From NCBI GenBank assembly GCA_900319865.1, contig ONQD01000002.1, positions 1-64,000 of the forward strand: DNA of 64,000 nucleotides. The letters are read 5' to 3'. Of the stretch, positions 22,624-28,798 are shown one piece after another; within the stretch, counting starts at the first letter, position 1; the number at the start of each line of letters is the position of its first letter. Under the pieces are notes generated by a model, which worked only from the letters and a program-made list of their open reading frames with translations, was not told the DNA's origin and searched no databases. This DNA comes from an uncultured Bacteroidales bacterium. GTDB lineage: Bacteria; Bacteroidota; Bacteroidia; Bacteroidales; P3. The position numbers and the translations under genes are program-made.

Positions 22624-23373
22624 TCATAGTGTTTCTATTATAAGATATTTGAAATTGTTGTTTTCCGCTGCAGACAGTTCGCAATACGGCTTCCATTGGT
22701 AATGATAGGCCTTATTTAGAACGATGCTACGGGCTCGGGAGGTATTTTTTATAGTATTAGTATACTCTCCGTTTTTTTTCTTCCAATCCAGAGTCTTGCC
22801 ATACAAACACCCGTCAGCCTCACCTATACAGAATTGCTTGTCAATGGTCTCTTTCTCGTCATTGTAAGATTTTTTCCAGTATCCTTTTTCGTTGGTCAAC
22901 AGAATGGCGAATCCTTTGGCACAATGTCGGAAAACTTTGATTTCTTCAGCCCTGGCAAGAGGAGTTTCTCGGTTTCTTTTCGCTGGGTCAACCAGCAGCT
23001 CCAGCCTGTTGACATCCCACAGAAAATCGTATCTTCCCAAATCGGAGGCTCCATGATTGAATAAAAGAATGTCTTTGTGCTTCAAAGTGGCCGTTTTGTA
23101 TTTCAATTCAATGGCGACATAATAATCGTCCTTCACAAGAACAATATCTGTGTATACTTTCTGCATAAATTCCTTATCGGATTTGTTCTTGCGAGTAACA
23201 ACAACTGTCAGGTCCTCAAGTTTGGCTTCACAATCATATAACTCCTGAAGCCTCCAAGCAAGGTTAAATTGAAATTGTGCCTCACTTTGGAATACTTTTT
23301 TTTCCTGTCCCCATAAATACAAGATACTTTCAAGTCCAGAAACATCCAGTTCTTTCAAAGATTTCTTTGTCAT
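22624..23373 (-). CDS. PD-(D/E)xK-like nuclease-fold protein
   Basis: A 249-residue protein. An N-terminal helix SEAQFQFNLAWRLQELYDCE (about 30-49) is followed by YTDIVLVKDDYYVAIELKYK, giving Asp76 and Glu89-x-Lys91, the D...ExK arrangement of PD-(D/E)xK nucleases. Glu31 would be the helix acid. A later block SDLGRYDFLWDVNRLELLVD contains further conserved-looking acids. The start MTKKSLKELD (23373) follows the upstream stop by 24 bases; a longer frame from 23421 overlaps the previous gene. In its context it is the most likely enzymatic effector of the operon, but it could be a DNA-binding, inactive member. Confidence 0.6.
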   Translation of the reverse strand: MTKKSLKELDVSGLESILYLWGQEKKVFQSEAQFQFNLAWRLQELYDCEAKLEDLTVVVTRKNKSDKEFMQKVYTDIVLVKDDYYVAIELKYKTATLKHKDILLFNHGASDLGRYDFLWDVNRLELLVDPAKRNRETPLARAEEIKVFRHCAKGFAILLTNEKGYWKKSYNDEKETIDKQFCIGEADGCLYGKTLDWKKKNGEYTNTIKNTSRARSIVLNKAYHYQWKPYCELSAAENNNFKYLIIETL

Positions 23374-23396
23374 ATTGCCATTTTTTACGAGAGGAA

Positions 23397-23969
23397 TTAT
23401 TTCCACACACCTTTTTGACATCCGTCAGATTCGCACTTCTTATTGAATGCTGCAAGTGTCATTTCGTCTGCAGAGCCACTGGTGTAGTAACGATGTCCAT
23501 CCTTTGCTGTATAGCATACTTGAGCATAGAGACCAAATGCGGTGTCAAATTCTTTCTCCAGTGTTTTAATCTTTTTGTTGCCACTGATAGAAATGTCTCC
23601 ACTGGAATCTCCACGACGTACTGAAGCAAGGGTTTTATCAACGTCAATGCCGCTGATGCTCTCACCTTTGGCTACAGCCTGACGAGCATAGCTGTAACAT
23701 ATTTTCAGTCGTAGGTAGGGAAACTGCTTGTTGAACTCCTTCATCAAGGTGCCAATCTTCTTGTTGCCAGTCACCGACAACTCGACAGCAGTCTTCATCG
23801 AAGTCGCTTTTTTCACGGCAGGTTTGGCAACCGTATTTTTCTTTGTAGCAAGCTTAGTCGAGGTGGTCTTCTTCGCAGCGGGTTTGGCTGCCGTGGTCTT
23901 CTTCGCGGCATGCTTTGCTGTGGTGGCCCTTTTGTCTGGAATAGCCTTCTTGGTTGTGGTCGTAGCCAT
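23397..23969 (-). CDS. Histone-H1-like tail plus two repeat units (channel operon family, copy 2)
   Basis: A 190-residue protein. Residues 1-60 are a Lys/Ala/Thr tail with repeated AAKKTT and AKPA words, like bacterial H1/HU tails that bind DNA or RNA. Two copies of the operon-specific unit follow: KIGTLMKEFNKQFPYLRLKI (71-90) and KIKTLEKEFDTAFGLYAQVC (133-152), each with a following T-L-A/S strand. The start ATG 23969 comes five bases after the previous stop; the frame extends to a TTG at 23978. It is the only member with a nucleic-acid-binding tail, so it may tie the system to DNA. Confidence 0.75.
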   Translation of the reverse strand: MATTTTKKAIPDKRATTAKHAAKKTTAAKPAAKKTTSTKLATKKNTVAKPAVKKATSMKTAVELSVTGNKKIGTLMKEFNKQFPYLRLKICYSYARQAVAKGESISGIDVDKTLASVRRGDSSGDISISGNKKIKTLEKEFDTAFGLYAQVCYTAKDGHRYYTSGSADEMTLAAFNKKCESDGCQKGVWK

Positions 23970-23974
23970 AATCT

Positions 23975-24346
23975 TCAATTTTTCTTGTATTCCCCTCTGG
24001 CGGCCTGGCCAATGGTGATGTTATTAGGAACGCAGACCTTGCCGGCCTTATCCTTTATTTGGACTGTTACCCCAAAATTTTGGTCAAAGAGTTTTTCGGC
24101 ATCTCCAACTTTCATTGAACCTTTGATTTTCAAACCGTCGGCTTTGGTGTTTATCTCTTTGGTTGTTTTGTTGTTGAGAGCCGCAAGGGTCATTTCTGGG
24201 TCGGCCAGCGTAACTCCTTTGTAAAAAGCCAACTGCAGGTCGAAAGACTTGAGAAAGTCAGCGGAAAGGGTTTTCAATTTCTTGTTCGGTGCTACCGTGA
24301 ATTCAGCCTTATTGAAGGCATCTTTAATATTGTTAATGAGTCCCAT
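23975..24346 (-). CDS. Two-unit repeat-domain protein (channel operon family, copy 3), first gene
   Basis: A 123-residue soluble protein: a short helical N terminus, then unit 1 KLKTLSADFLKSFDLQLAFY (23-42) with LADPEMTLAALNN, and unit 2 KVGDAEKLFDQNFGVTVQIK (79-98) with CVPNNITIG. It is the first gene after a ~260-base leader with strong RNA structure and a -7 element at 24611-24618. The histone-tailed paralogue follows with a five-base gap. Function unknown. Confidence 0.75.
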   Translation of the reverse strand: MGLINNIKDAFNKAEFTVAPNKKLKTLSADFLKSFDLQLAFYKGVTLADPEMTLAALNNKTTKEINTKADGLKIKGSMKVGDAEKLFDQNFGVTVQIKDKAGKVCVPNNITIGQAARGEYKKN

Positions 24347-24350
24347 ATTG

Positions 24351-24381
24351 TTTGTTTTTTTTGTTAAACTTCCTACTTTTG
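24351..24381 (+). promoter_or_regulatory. Forward promoter TTTG-N19-TACTTTTG
   Basis: TTTG at 24351-24354, exactly 19 bases, then TACTTTTG at 24374-24381. This is a textbook Bacteroidota promoter pointing away from the operon and into the structured region 24401-24531, with no gene downstream. It implies a non-coding RNA. Confidence 0.6.
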
Positions 24382-24385
24382 TGAA

Positions 24386-24575
24386 AAGGACAATAAAAAA
24401 GCCGTGAACTTAAATTCATTGTTCTTACGGAGGCTCTGGACTGCCCAACTTGCAAACAAGAATGTTCACGGTATCGCGAACGATTCTCTTTTCTTTTGCA
24501 AGTTGGTGGAAATTGTCCAGATTTCCGTAAGCAACGAAAAGCGAATACGCCTTAATATGTCTTTTTATTTTCTAT
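24386..24575. ncRNA. Structured RNA: operon leader/attenuator or divergent ncRNA
   Basis: CTTACGGA...CTCTGGAC (24424-24441) pairs with GTCCAGA...TCCGTAAG (24515-24531). Nested inside, CCAACTTGCAAA (24445-24456) pairs with TTTGCAAGTTGG (24495-24506). CCGTGAAC (24402-24409) can pair either with GTTCACGG in the hairpin loop (24464-24471) or with GTTC/ACGG at 24421-24430. On the reverse strand the last option forms CCGT-AA-GAAC / GTTCACGG followed by TTTTTT (24395-24400), a terminator that competes with the long hairpin. As a forward RNA it would start near 24386 and could end at the T-rich run near 24561. I cannot decide between strands from sequence alone. Confidence 0.5.
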
Positions 24576-24610
24576 TTGTTACATAATCTGTTTATTTTTA
24601 AATCACGGTG

Positions 24611-24618
24611 CAAAGATA
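24611..24618 (-). promoter_or_regulatory. -7 element TATCTTTG for the eight-gene channel operon
   Basis: Reverse-strand TATCTTTG followed by GCACCG. It gives a leader of about 255 bases to ATG 24346, which contains the structured RNA. Confidence 0.6.
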
Positions 24619-24699
24619 CGAATATTATTTGAATTATCAGGTAATAAATTACAATGCAGGGGCAATCTGCTGTGATTTAGATTGAAGTATCGATATCAG

Positions 24700-24771
24700 C
24701 TCACCGCATATAGCGGGAATTTGGTCGTCTGGCCTTGCTCTTTGTAGGGTAGGAGGGAGTAGTGGAGGGCT
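24700..24771 (-). pseudogene. Orphan 3' gene tail, copy 1
   Basis: The reverse strand reads ALHYSLLPYKEQGQTTKFPL, then YAVS and a stop. It is about 82% identical to 25269-25340, with many differences at third codon positions, so both descend from real coding ends. No gene body precedes either copy. Confidence 0.6.
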
Positions 24772-24793
24772 TTTTGTTAATATAGAGGGTGTT

Positions 24794-24875
24794 TATAACT
24801 TCACCATTGGAATGACTTTGTCTAAAAACGAACGAGTGGGTTGTAGTACCATCTTTGTAAAGTCAAACATTTCAT
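24794..24875 (-). pseudogene. Residual C-terminal tail of a HEPN-domain gene
   Basis: Directly after the nucleotidyltransferase stop the reverse strand encodes MFDFTKMVLQPTRSFLDKVI, then PMVKL and stop, in a different frame. HEPN partners of such transferases typically end with an F-x-D-F-T/D-x-x-x-V-L-P...A/T-x-x-F-L-x-x-I stretch, so this looks like the last 25 residues of a deleted HEPN toxin. This is a pattern-based inference. Confidence 0.4.
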
Positions 24876-25186
24876 AGTCGTATGGCATCTTGTTGTACAC
24901 TTTTATAAAAGGGAGTGAAATAGTGGTGGCGGTGCCAGTCTTCTTTTCCGTAGGCGAAAAGTTGTATGACCTCGCCTGTTTCGACAATCAGGTCGCACAT
25001 GTGGTCGACAAAGCGGATTTCTTCGGCAGTGGTGACGGTTTCCTGCGGGGTGAGCACAAGCACGTCCCAGTCGGACTCTTCATTTGCTGTGCCACGTGCG
25101 CGGGATCCATAAAGCCATACTTCTGCTTGAGGGTCAACCTCAAGCACATTTTGTTTAATCCGTTGCATCATGGTTTGGCCTGTCAT
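24872..25186 (-). CDS. MNT-type minimal nucleotidyltransferase (antitoxin-like)
   Basis: A 104-residue protein with the Pol-beta-like signature WLYGSRARGTANEESDWDVL (about 22-41), giving G-S-x-A-x-G and D-x-D, and an ending VIQLFAYGKEDWHRHHYFTP ... DAIRL typical of the family. MNT proteins of HEPN/MNT pairs are antitoxins that modify (AMPylate) the HEPN RNase. I start at MTGQTMMQRIK (25186); an upstream ATG at 25231 overlaps the promoter-like TATTTTTA. Its expected partner is reduced to a tail fragment downstream, so it may be a relic antitoxin. Confidence 0.8.
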   Translation of the reverse strand: MTGQTMMQRIKQNVLEVDPQAEVWLYGSRARGTANEESDWDVLVLTPQETVTTAEEIRFVDHMCDLIVETGEVIQLFAYGKEDWHRHHYFTPFYKSVQQDAIRL

Positions 25187-25268
25187 GGGTGAACTATTTT
25201 TTACGATGTAAAAATACGAATAATATTTCATATAGCATGTATATTGGTAAAAACAGGGTTTTATTTAT

Positions 25269-25340
25269 CTCACCACGCACAGCGGGATGTAGGTCATCTG
25301 CCCTTGCTCATTGTAAGGCAGGAGGGAGTAGCGGAGGGCT
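25269..25340 (-). pseudogene. Orphan 3' gene tail, copy 2
   Basis: Reverse strand ALRYSLLPYNEQGQMTYIPL, then CVVR and stop; partner of 24700-24771. The stretch upstream (25341-25540) holds no continuation of the gene that I can see. Confidence 0.6.
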
Positions 25341-25634
25341 GGTAAAAACCGATTTCTTTTACAAGAACATTATCATAAAACAGGAACATAAAGTAAATCC
25401 TGCTCTTTTCTTTGGTCTTTGGGGTAAAACAACTATCTGTTCCCAATATGGGCAAAGATACTATTTTATTACAAATCCTCAATTTTTGTGTCGTATGATT
25501 CTCCACTACGTTTTACTCCGTTATCGAAGTGTCACTGGCACTTCTTCATCTGTCGGGACACTCCCTGTTGTTCCATAGAATCACCGCACTGCACAATGTA
25601 CGATGTTGCTCCCCTTGGTCGCGACACGTACATT

Positions 25635-25679
25635 GCTTGTACGGTGTTATTAATGGTCACACCCCTCCGAGGTGATTTA
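25635..25679. repeat. Interspersed repeat, copy 1
   Basis: GCTTGTACGGTG...CACCCCTCCGAGGTGATTTA. About 78% identical over 45 bases to 57365-57409. The flanking 25520-25634 contains more short inverted words but no gene. Confidence 0.5.
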
Positions 25680-25690
25680 TCGAAGTCCCC

Positions 25691-26089
25691 TTATTTCTTT
25701 TTTCCTTTAAAATGGCGTGTGGAGGAATGGCCTTGTGAGACATCGTAGTAGTTAAAGAACAGGCTGTCTCCTTTAATACAACCATTCCACTCGCTGTGAG
25801 GATTGTTTGAAGTGGAGGTAAAAGTGCCATCCGCAGAGCAGAGCACTTGGAACGACTGACCTAGATAGTCCATAACCAGTCCCTCGTTTCCCTGTTTGGA
25901 AACAGTCACAGACTCGTTGGTGTATACCGTGTCGAATTGATGGTCAGCCCCCGTGGAGGAATGGAAATCGCAATACCCCTCATAAGTGCCCAACCATGTG
26001 TCGCGGAAATCTTTGTCTTTGTCTCCACATCCAACAAAGACAGCCAGGCAAGTGACCAGCACTGGAATCAAAAAATTACGTGTTTTCAT
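25691..26089 (-). CDS. Lipoprotein, unknown
   Basis: A 132-residue protein. MKTRNFLIPVLVTCLAVFVG followed by CGDKDKD is a lipoprotein signal with an acidic exit sequence, which in Bacteroidota favours surface display. The mature part (TWLGTYEGYCDFHSSTGADH, then VTVSKQGNEGLVMDYLGQSF) resembles a small lipocalin-like beta barrel as found in many hypothetical lipoproteins of this phylum. A -7 element at 26117-26124 serves it. The upstream extension of the frame to 26146 is not used. Confidence 0.7.
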   Translation of the reverse strand: MKTRNFLIPVLVTCLAVFVGCGDKDKDFRDTWLGTYEGYCDFHSSTGADHQFDTVYTNESVTVSKQGNEGLVMDYLGQSFQVLCSADGTFTSTSNNPHSEWNGCIKGDSLFFNYYDVSQGHSSTRHFKGKKK

Positions 26090-26116
26090 TTCTTTTTTTA
26101 TTGTTTTAATTGGGTG

Positions 26117-26124
26117 CAAAAATA
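26117..26124 (-). promoter_or_regulatory. -7 element TATTTTTG for the lipoprotein at 25691
   Basis: Reverse-strand TATTTTTG followed by GCACCC, 27 bases before ATG 26089. Confidence 0.6.
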
Positions 26125-26178
26125 CAAATAATATTTTATATGACAAGTATTATGGTAAAAACAAAAGAATAGCTTAGA

Positions 26179-26916
26179 CTACAGATTTTTGGTGAGAGTT
26201 CCAACGAAGGGGTTTGCACTGTCTCCACCATTGGCAAGGTGCCAACCTCTGGTGCCCTCGACTGTCATAACCACTTTTGCTGCCGAAGTGGTGATGGATT
26301 TGACGGAGGCTTGCATAAAGCCGTGGGTGCTGCAGTTATGCTCTATCGAAAGCGTGTTGCCGCTGATGCTCCAGATGGCAGGCTCCATGTCGTAAGCGCC
26401 AGTGTGGTCAGCATTGAGGGTGAAAGACCACTCGACACCATAAGACGCACGGAAAGCCCAAGTGCCGAGCACCATGCTCTCGGTCAGCGTCGGCGACTGG
26501 GTGGTGACGGTCTTTATCAGCGTGCCAGTGGCGTTGTTCAATACGTTGACCACATTGCCGTCGCTGTCAAGTTTCTGCCATTCTCCTTCAACATCCATCT
26601 TGTCGCTATTTATCGACTTGATGGTCATTTCAAGTTGATAAAAACCGTTTGTGGCCACAAATTTCTTACCGTTGAGTTTCCAATTGAAACCGCCAGCCAG
26701 CAAGTTACCTCCGCCTGTGTGGTCGGCCTTGATGACGATGGTCTTGTTCTTCATCTCATGGCTGCTCGGCCAGCCCCATTCGCCCACGAGGTTAGCCTCG
26801 GTGATTGCAGACGAGCCGCCCCCCGAGGGATTGTCGTCCTTGTTGCACGACGCGAAGAAAAACATTGAGGCTGCCACAAAGAGCAGCACGGTCCGTGTTT
26901 TGATTTGATTGTACAT
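26179..26916 (-). CDS. Lipoprotein with two lipocalin-like domains
   Basis: A 245-residue protein with a lipoprotein signal (TRTVLLFVAASMFFFASC, then NKDDNPSGGGSS). Two related halves follow, each opening with a W-containing strand: ANLVGEWGWPSSHEMKNKTI (about 41-60) and SMVLGTWAFRASYGVEWSFT (about 147-166), each with FTLNADHTG/IVIKADHTGG. This is the lipocalin-like arrangement common in Bacteroidota surface lipoproteins of unknown ligand. It is 89 bases upstream of the previous lipoprotein gene on the same strand. Confidence 0.75.
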   Translation of the reverse strand: MYNQIKTRTVLLFVAASMFFFASCNKDDNPSGGGSSAITEANLVGEWGWPSSHEMKNKTIVIKADHTGGGNLLAGGFNWKLNGKKFVATNGFYQLEMTIKSINSDKMDVEGEWQKLDSDGNVVNVLNNATGTLIKTVTTQSPTLTESMVLGTWAFRASYGVEWSFTLNADHTGAYDMEPAIWSISGNTLSIEHNCSTHGFMQASVKSITTSAAKVVMTVEGTRGWHLANGGDSANPFVGTLTKNL

Positions 26917-26920
26917 GTTG

Positions 26921-27043
26921 TTAATTGTTTAAATTGATTATATGTGTTTTATACGTTTTACAAATGCTATTGATGCAGCATCCACTCATGCACGTCACCA
27001 GTGCAATCAGAAACAGAATTATACAAATCTTGCCTGTTTTCAT
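26921..27043 (-). CDS. Very short lipoprotein-like peptide, doubtful
   Basis: A 40-residue frame: MKTGKICIILFLIALVTCMS then GCCINSICKT... It has a hydrophobic signal and Cys at a lipobox position, but the mature part is only about 18 residues. It may be a truncated lipoprotein gene. It ends four bases before the next gene's start. Confidence 0.35.
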   Translation of the reverse strand: MKTGKICIILFLIALVTCMSGCCINSICKTYKTHIINLNN

Positions 27044-27735
27044 TTCAATATAAAATGTTGCTTCATAAAAAATCCCAGCCCGCCACAGTCTCGGCAGACA
27101 CTCTGATAATATAAACACACACATGCGGAAAATGTGACATCATTTTAACACTTTTTATCACTTTATGCAAATTCCGACACCCACTCAGTCATCATCATTT
27201 TTTGAAAAATGCATTATGAAACAAGTCTTTATGATGACTGTATTATTCAAATAAAAATTAACTATTCTTCTTGAGTCAAAGAGTCTTAAGAACAACGAAC
27301 TGAACGTTTAATCCATCGCACAAACTCATCCCAATCACATTTTCAGTTCGTTATAATTTCGTCACAATCCAAGCAATTGTCCCTGTCCGTTCGGGCTTCG
27401 TTACCTGTTAAGCTTATACCAAGCTCTTCTTTAGCTCATCATAACCTTAAAGGTGAAGAGAAAATTATTAAATAATTAGACAAAGGTAATAGGGGATCGA
27501 AACTGGAATGGAGAGAGGACACAGATAATGGAAGACGGAAGAAAGGATAGGTGTGGAAAAATGCGAAATGGAAATCATGGCAGTATTATTGCCAACAAAA
27601 GCAAATTAGAAAGTGGAAAAAGGATGAATGAACGGAGTAGATGAAGAACATAAGACAGAAACGGGCTGTACGAAGAAGAGGATTCGAGCCCATGAAAGAG
27701 AGACGAAAAGAAAGAAAGCGAGTAAGGACGGAATA
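27044..27735. other. Intergenic stretch with one long inverted repeat
   Basis: No credible gene in about 690 bases. AACGAACTGAA (27294-27304) is the exact inverse of TTCAGTTCGTT (27352-27362), 47 bases apart, a possible hairpin or operator. A tRNA-like word (GGATTCGAGCCC) at about 27679 has no cloverleaf around it. Confidence 0.4.
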
Positions 27736-28611
27736 CTATTGTTTGGTGAATTTCATCACCAGGTCGTCGGAATAGGTTTTGGTAACAGGAATAAGGCGGT
27801 CGCTAAAAGCCATCTCAAGAACCAGTCCGGCACCATCTTTGCGGAGGCACTTGACATTGTCGATATTGACAAGAAAACCACGATGACACCTGACCATGCC
27901 TTGTAAAGAGAAGTCGTCAGCGAGGTTTTTGAGCGAATTATGAAGCAAGAAAGTCTCCTCTTTCTCACCACTAAGGTAATGAATATTAGTATAGTTGTCG
28001 GCAGCTTCAATATAGAGTACATTGCTGCTCTTGGTAACAAAAGCAAGCCTCCCGCCTTTATCGAAGAACTGCATCGAGCCATCGACCGTCTTATCGTTCG
28101 ACATCTGGCTGTCGGTTTCGAGAAGCTGCGTAAGCTCATCTATCTCGGAACGTTTCTCACGAAGCAGGAACAGCAGGATGGAAACGATATATGGCATAGT
28201 GAGCAACGCAATGGTATCGATAAAAACCCTACTCACAAGCACATCGAGGCTCATACCCTCCTTCTCGTTAATCAGCCAGGCGACAGAGGTAATGAGAATG
28301 ACAAGCATAACCAACTCGACACCGAGCCAAAGGAGATAATGACCCACACCCAAGCTGAAATGTTTTTGGAACCGCTGCAACAACCAACGGCTGAGCGAGA
28401 AAAATACCAATCCCACAAGGACAAGGACAATCGAATAGAGACGATAGTTCAAAAAACTCAGTACCCCATCGTTAGAAATAATGCCTATGGGTTTGTAGAC
28501 GGCAACAAAAAAGGCGCAGAAAACAATAACAGTAACGAAAAAAAGAACGATACTCTTTTTCTCTGTAAGGTATTTTGGAATGTATTTTTTCAGTTGTTCA
28601 GATATAGACAT
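27736..28611 (-). CDS. Membrane-anchored LytTR-family transcriptional regulator (1)
   Basis: A 291-residue protein. Four predicted membrane helices lie in residues about 20-165 (VLFFVTVIVFCAFFVAVYKP, LYSIVLVLVGLVFFSLSRWL, LVMLVILITSVAWLI, LLTMPYIVSILLFLL), then a linker and a LytTR DNA-binding domain (VLYIEAADNYTNIHYL, LHNSLKNLADDF, VRCHRGFLVNIDNVKCLRKD, VTKTYSDDLV). I start at MSISEQLKKY (28611); the longer frame to 28767 runs through the promoter. It is divergent from fabH, with tandem repeats between them that may be its sites. A paralogue is at 62308. Confidence 0.88.
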   Translation of the reverse strand: MSISEQLKKYIPKYLTEKKSIVLFFVTVIVFCAFFVAVYKPIGIISNDGVLSFLNYRLYSIVLVLVGLVFFSLSRWLLQRFQKHFSLGVGHYLLWLGVELVMLVILITSVAWLINEKEGMSLDVLVSRVFIDTIALLTMPYIVSILLFLLREKRSEIDELTQLLETDSQMSNDKTVDGSMQFFDKGGRLAFVTKSSNVLYIEAADNYTNIHYLSGEKEETFLLHNSLKNLADDFSLQGMVRCHRGFLVNIDNVKCLRKDGAGLVLEMAFSDRLIPVTKTYSDDLVMKFTKQ

Positions 28612-28630
28612 CCTCGTATTATTTAACAAT

Positions 28631-28664
28631 TTTCGCCCAAAATAGGGGAATTTCGCCCAAAATA
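28631..28664. promoter_or_regulatory. Tandem direct repeat, probable LytTR binding site
   Basis: TTTCGCCCAAAATA occurs at 28631-28644 and again at 28651-28664, a 20-base period, i.e. two helical turns. LytTR regulators typically bind two direct repeats about 20-21 bases apart. The site lies 20 bases upstream of the LytTR gene and 135 bases upstream of fabH, so it may control both. Confidence 0.55.
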
Positions 28665-28798
28665 ACGCACTTTTGTCGACATTATTATACAAAAGACAAA
28701 AATTAACATTTCGATACCGGTTTTTTGTTGTTACTTTGCAGGTCGAAAAAAAGTAAAAAAACGACAAATACTACTAAAAAAATAAGTACAAAAACAAA

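Noticed and set aside
24386-24575. Retron msr-msd or CRISPR-associated RNA
   Set aside because: No reverse transcriptase, Cas protein or repeat-spacer pattern is anywhere near; the fold fits an attenuator or simple ncRNA.
24404-24586. 60-codon forward frame over the structured RNA
   Set aside because: Starts at GTG, no RBS, and the same bases form extensive stems, so a non-coding reading is better.
27672-27700. tRNA T-loop-like word GGATTCGAGCCC
   Set aside because: No acceptor or anticodon stem can be built around it.
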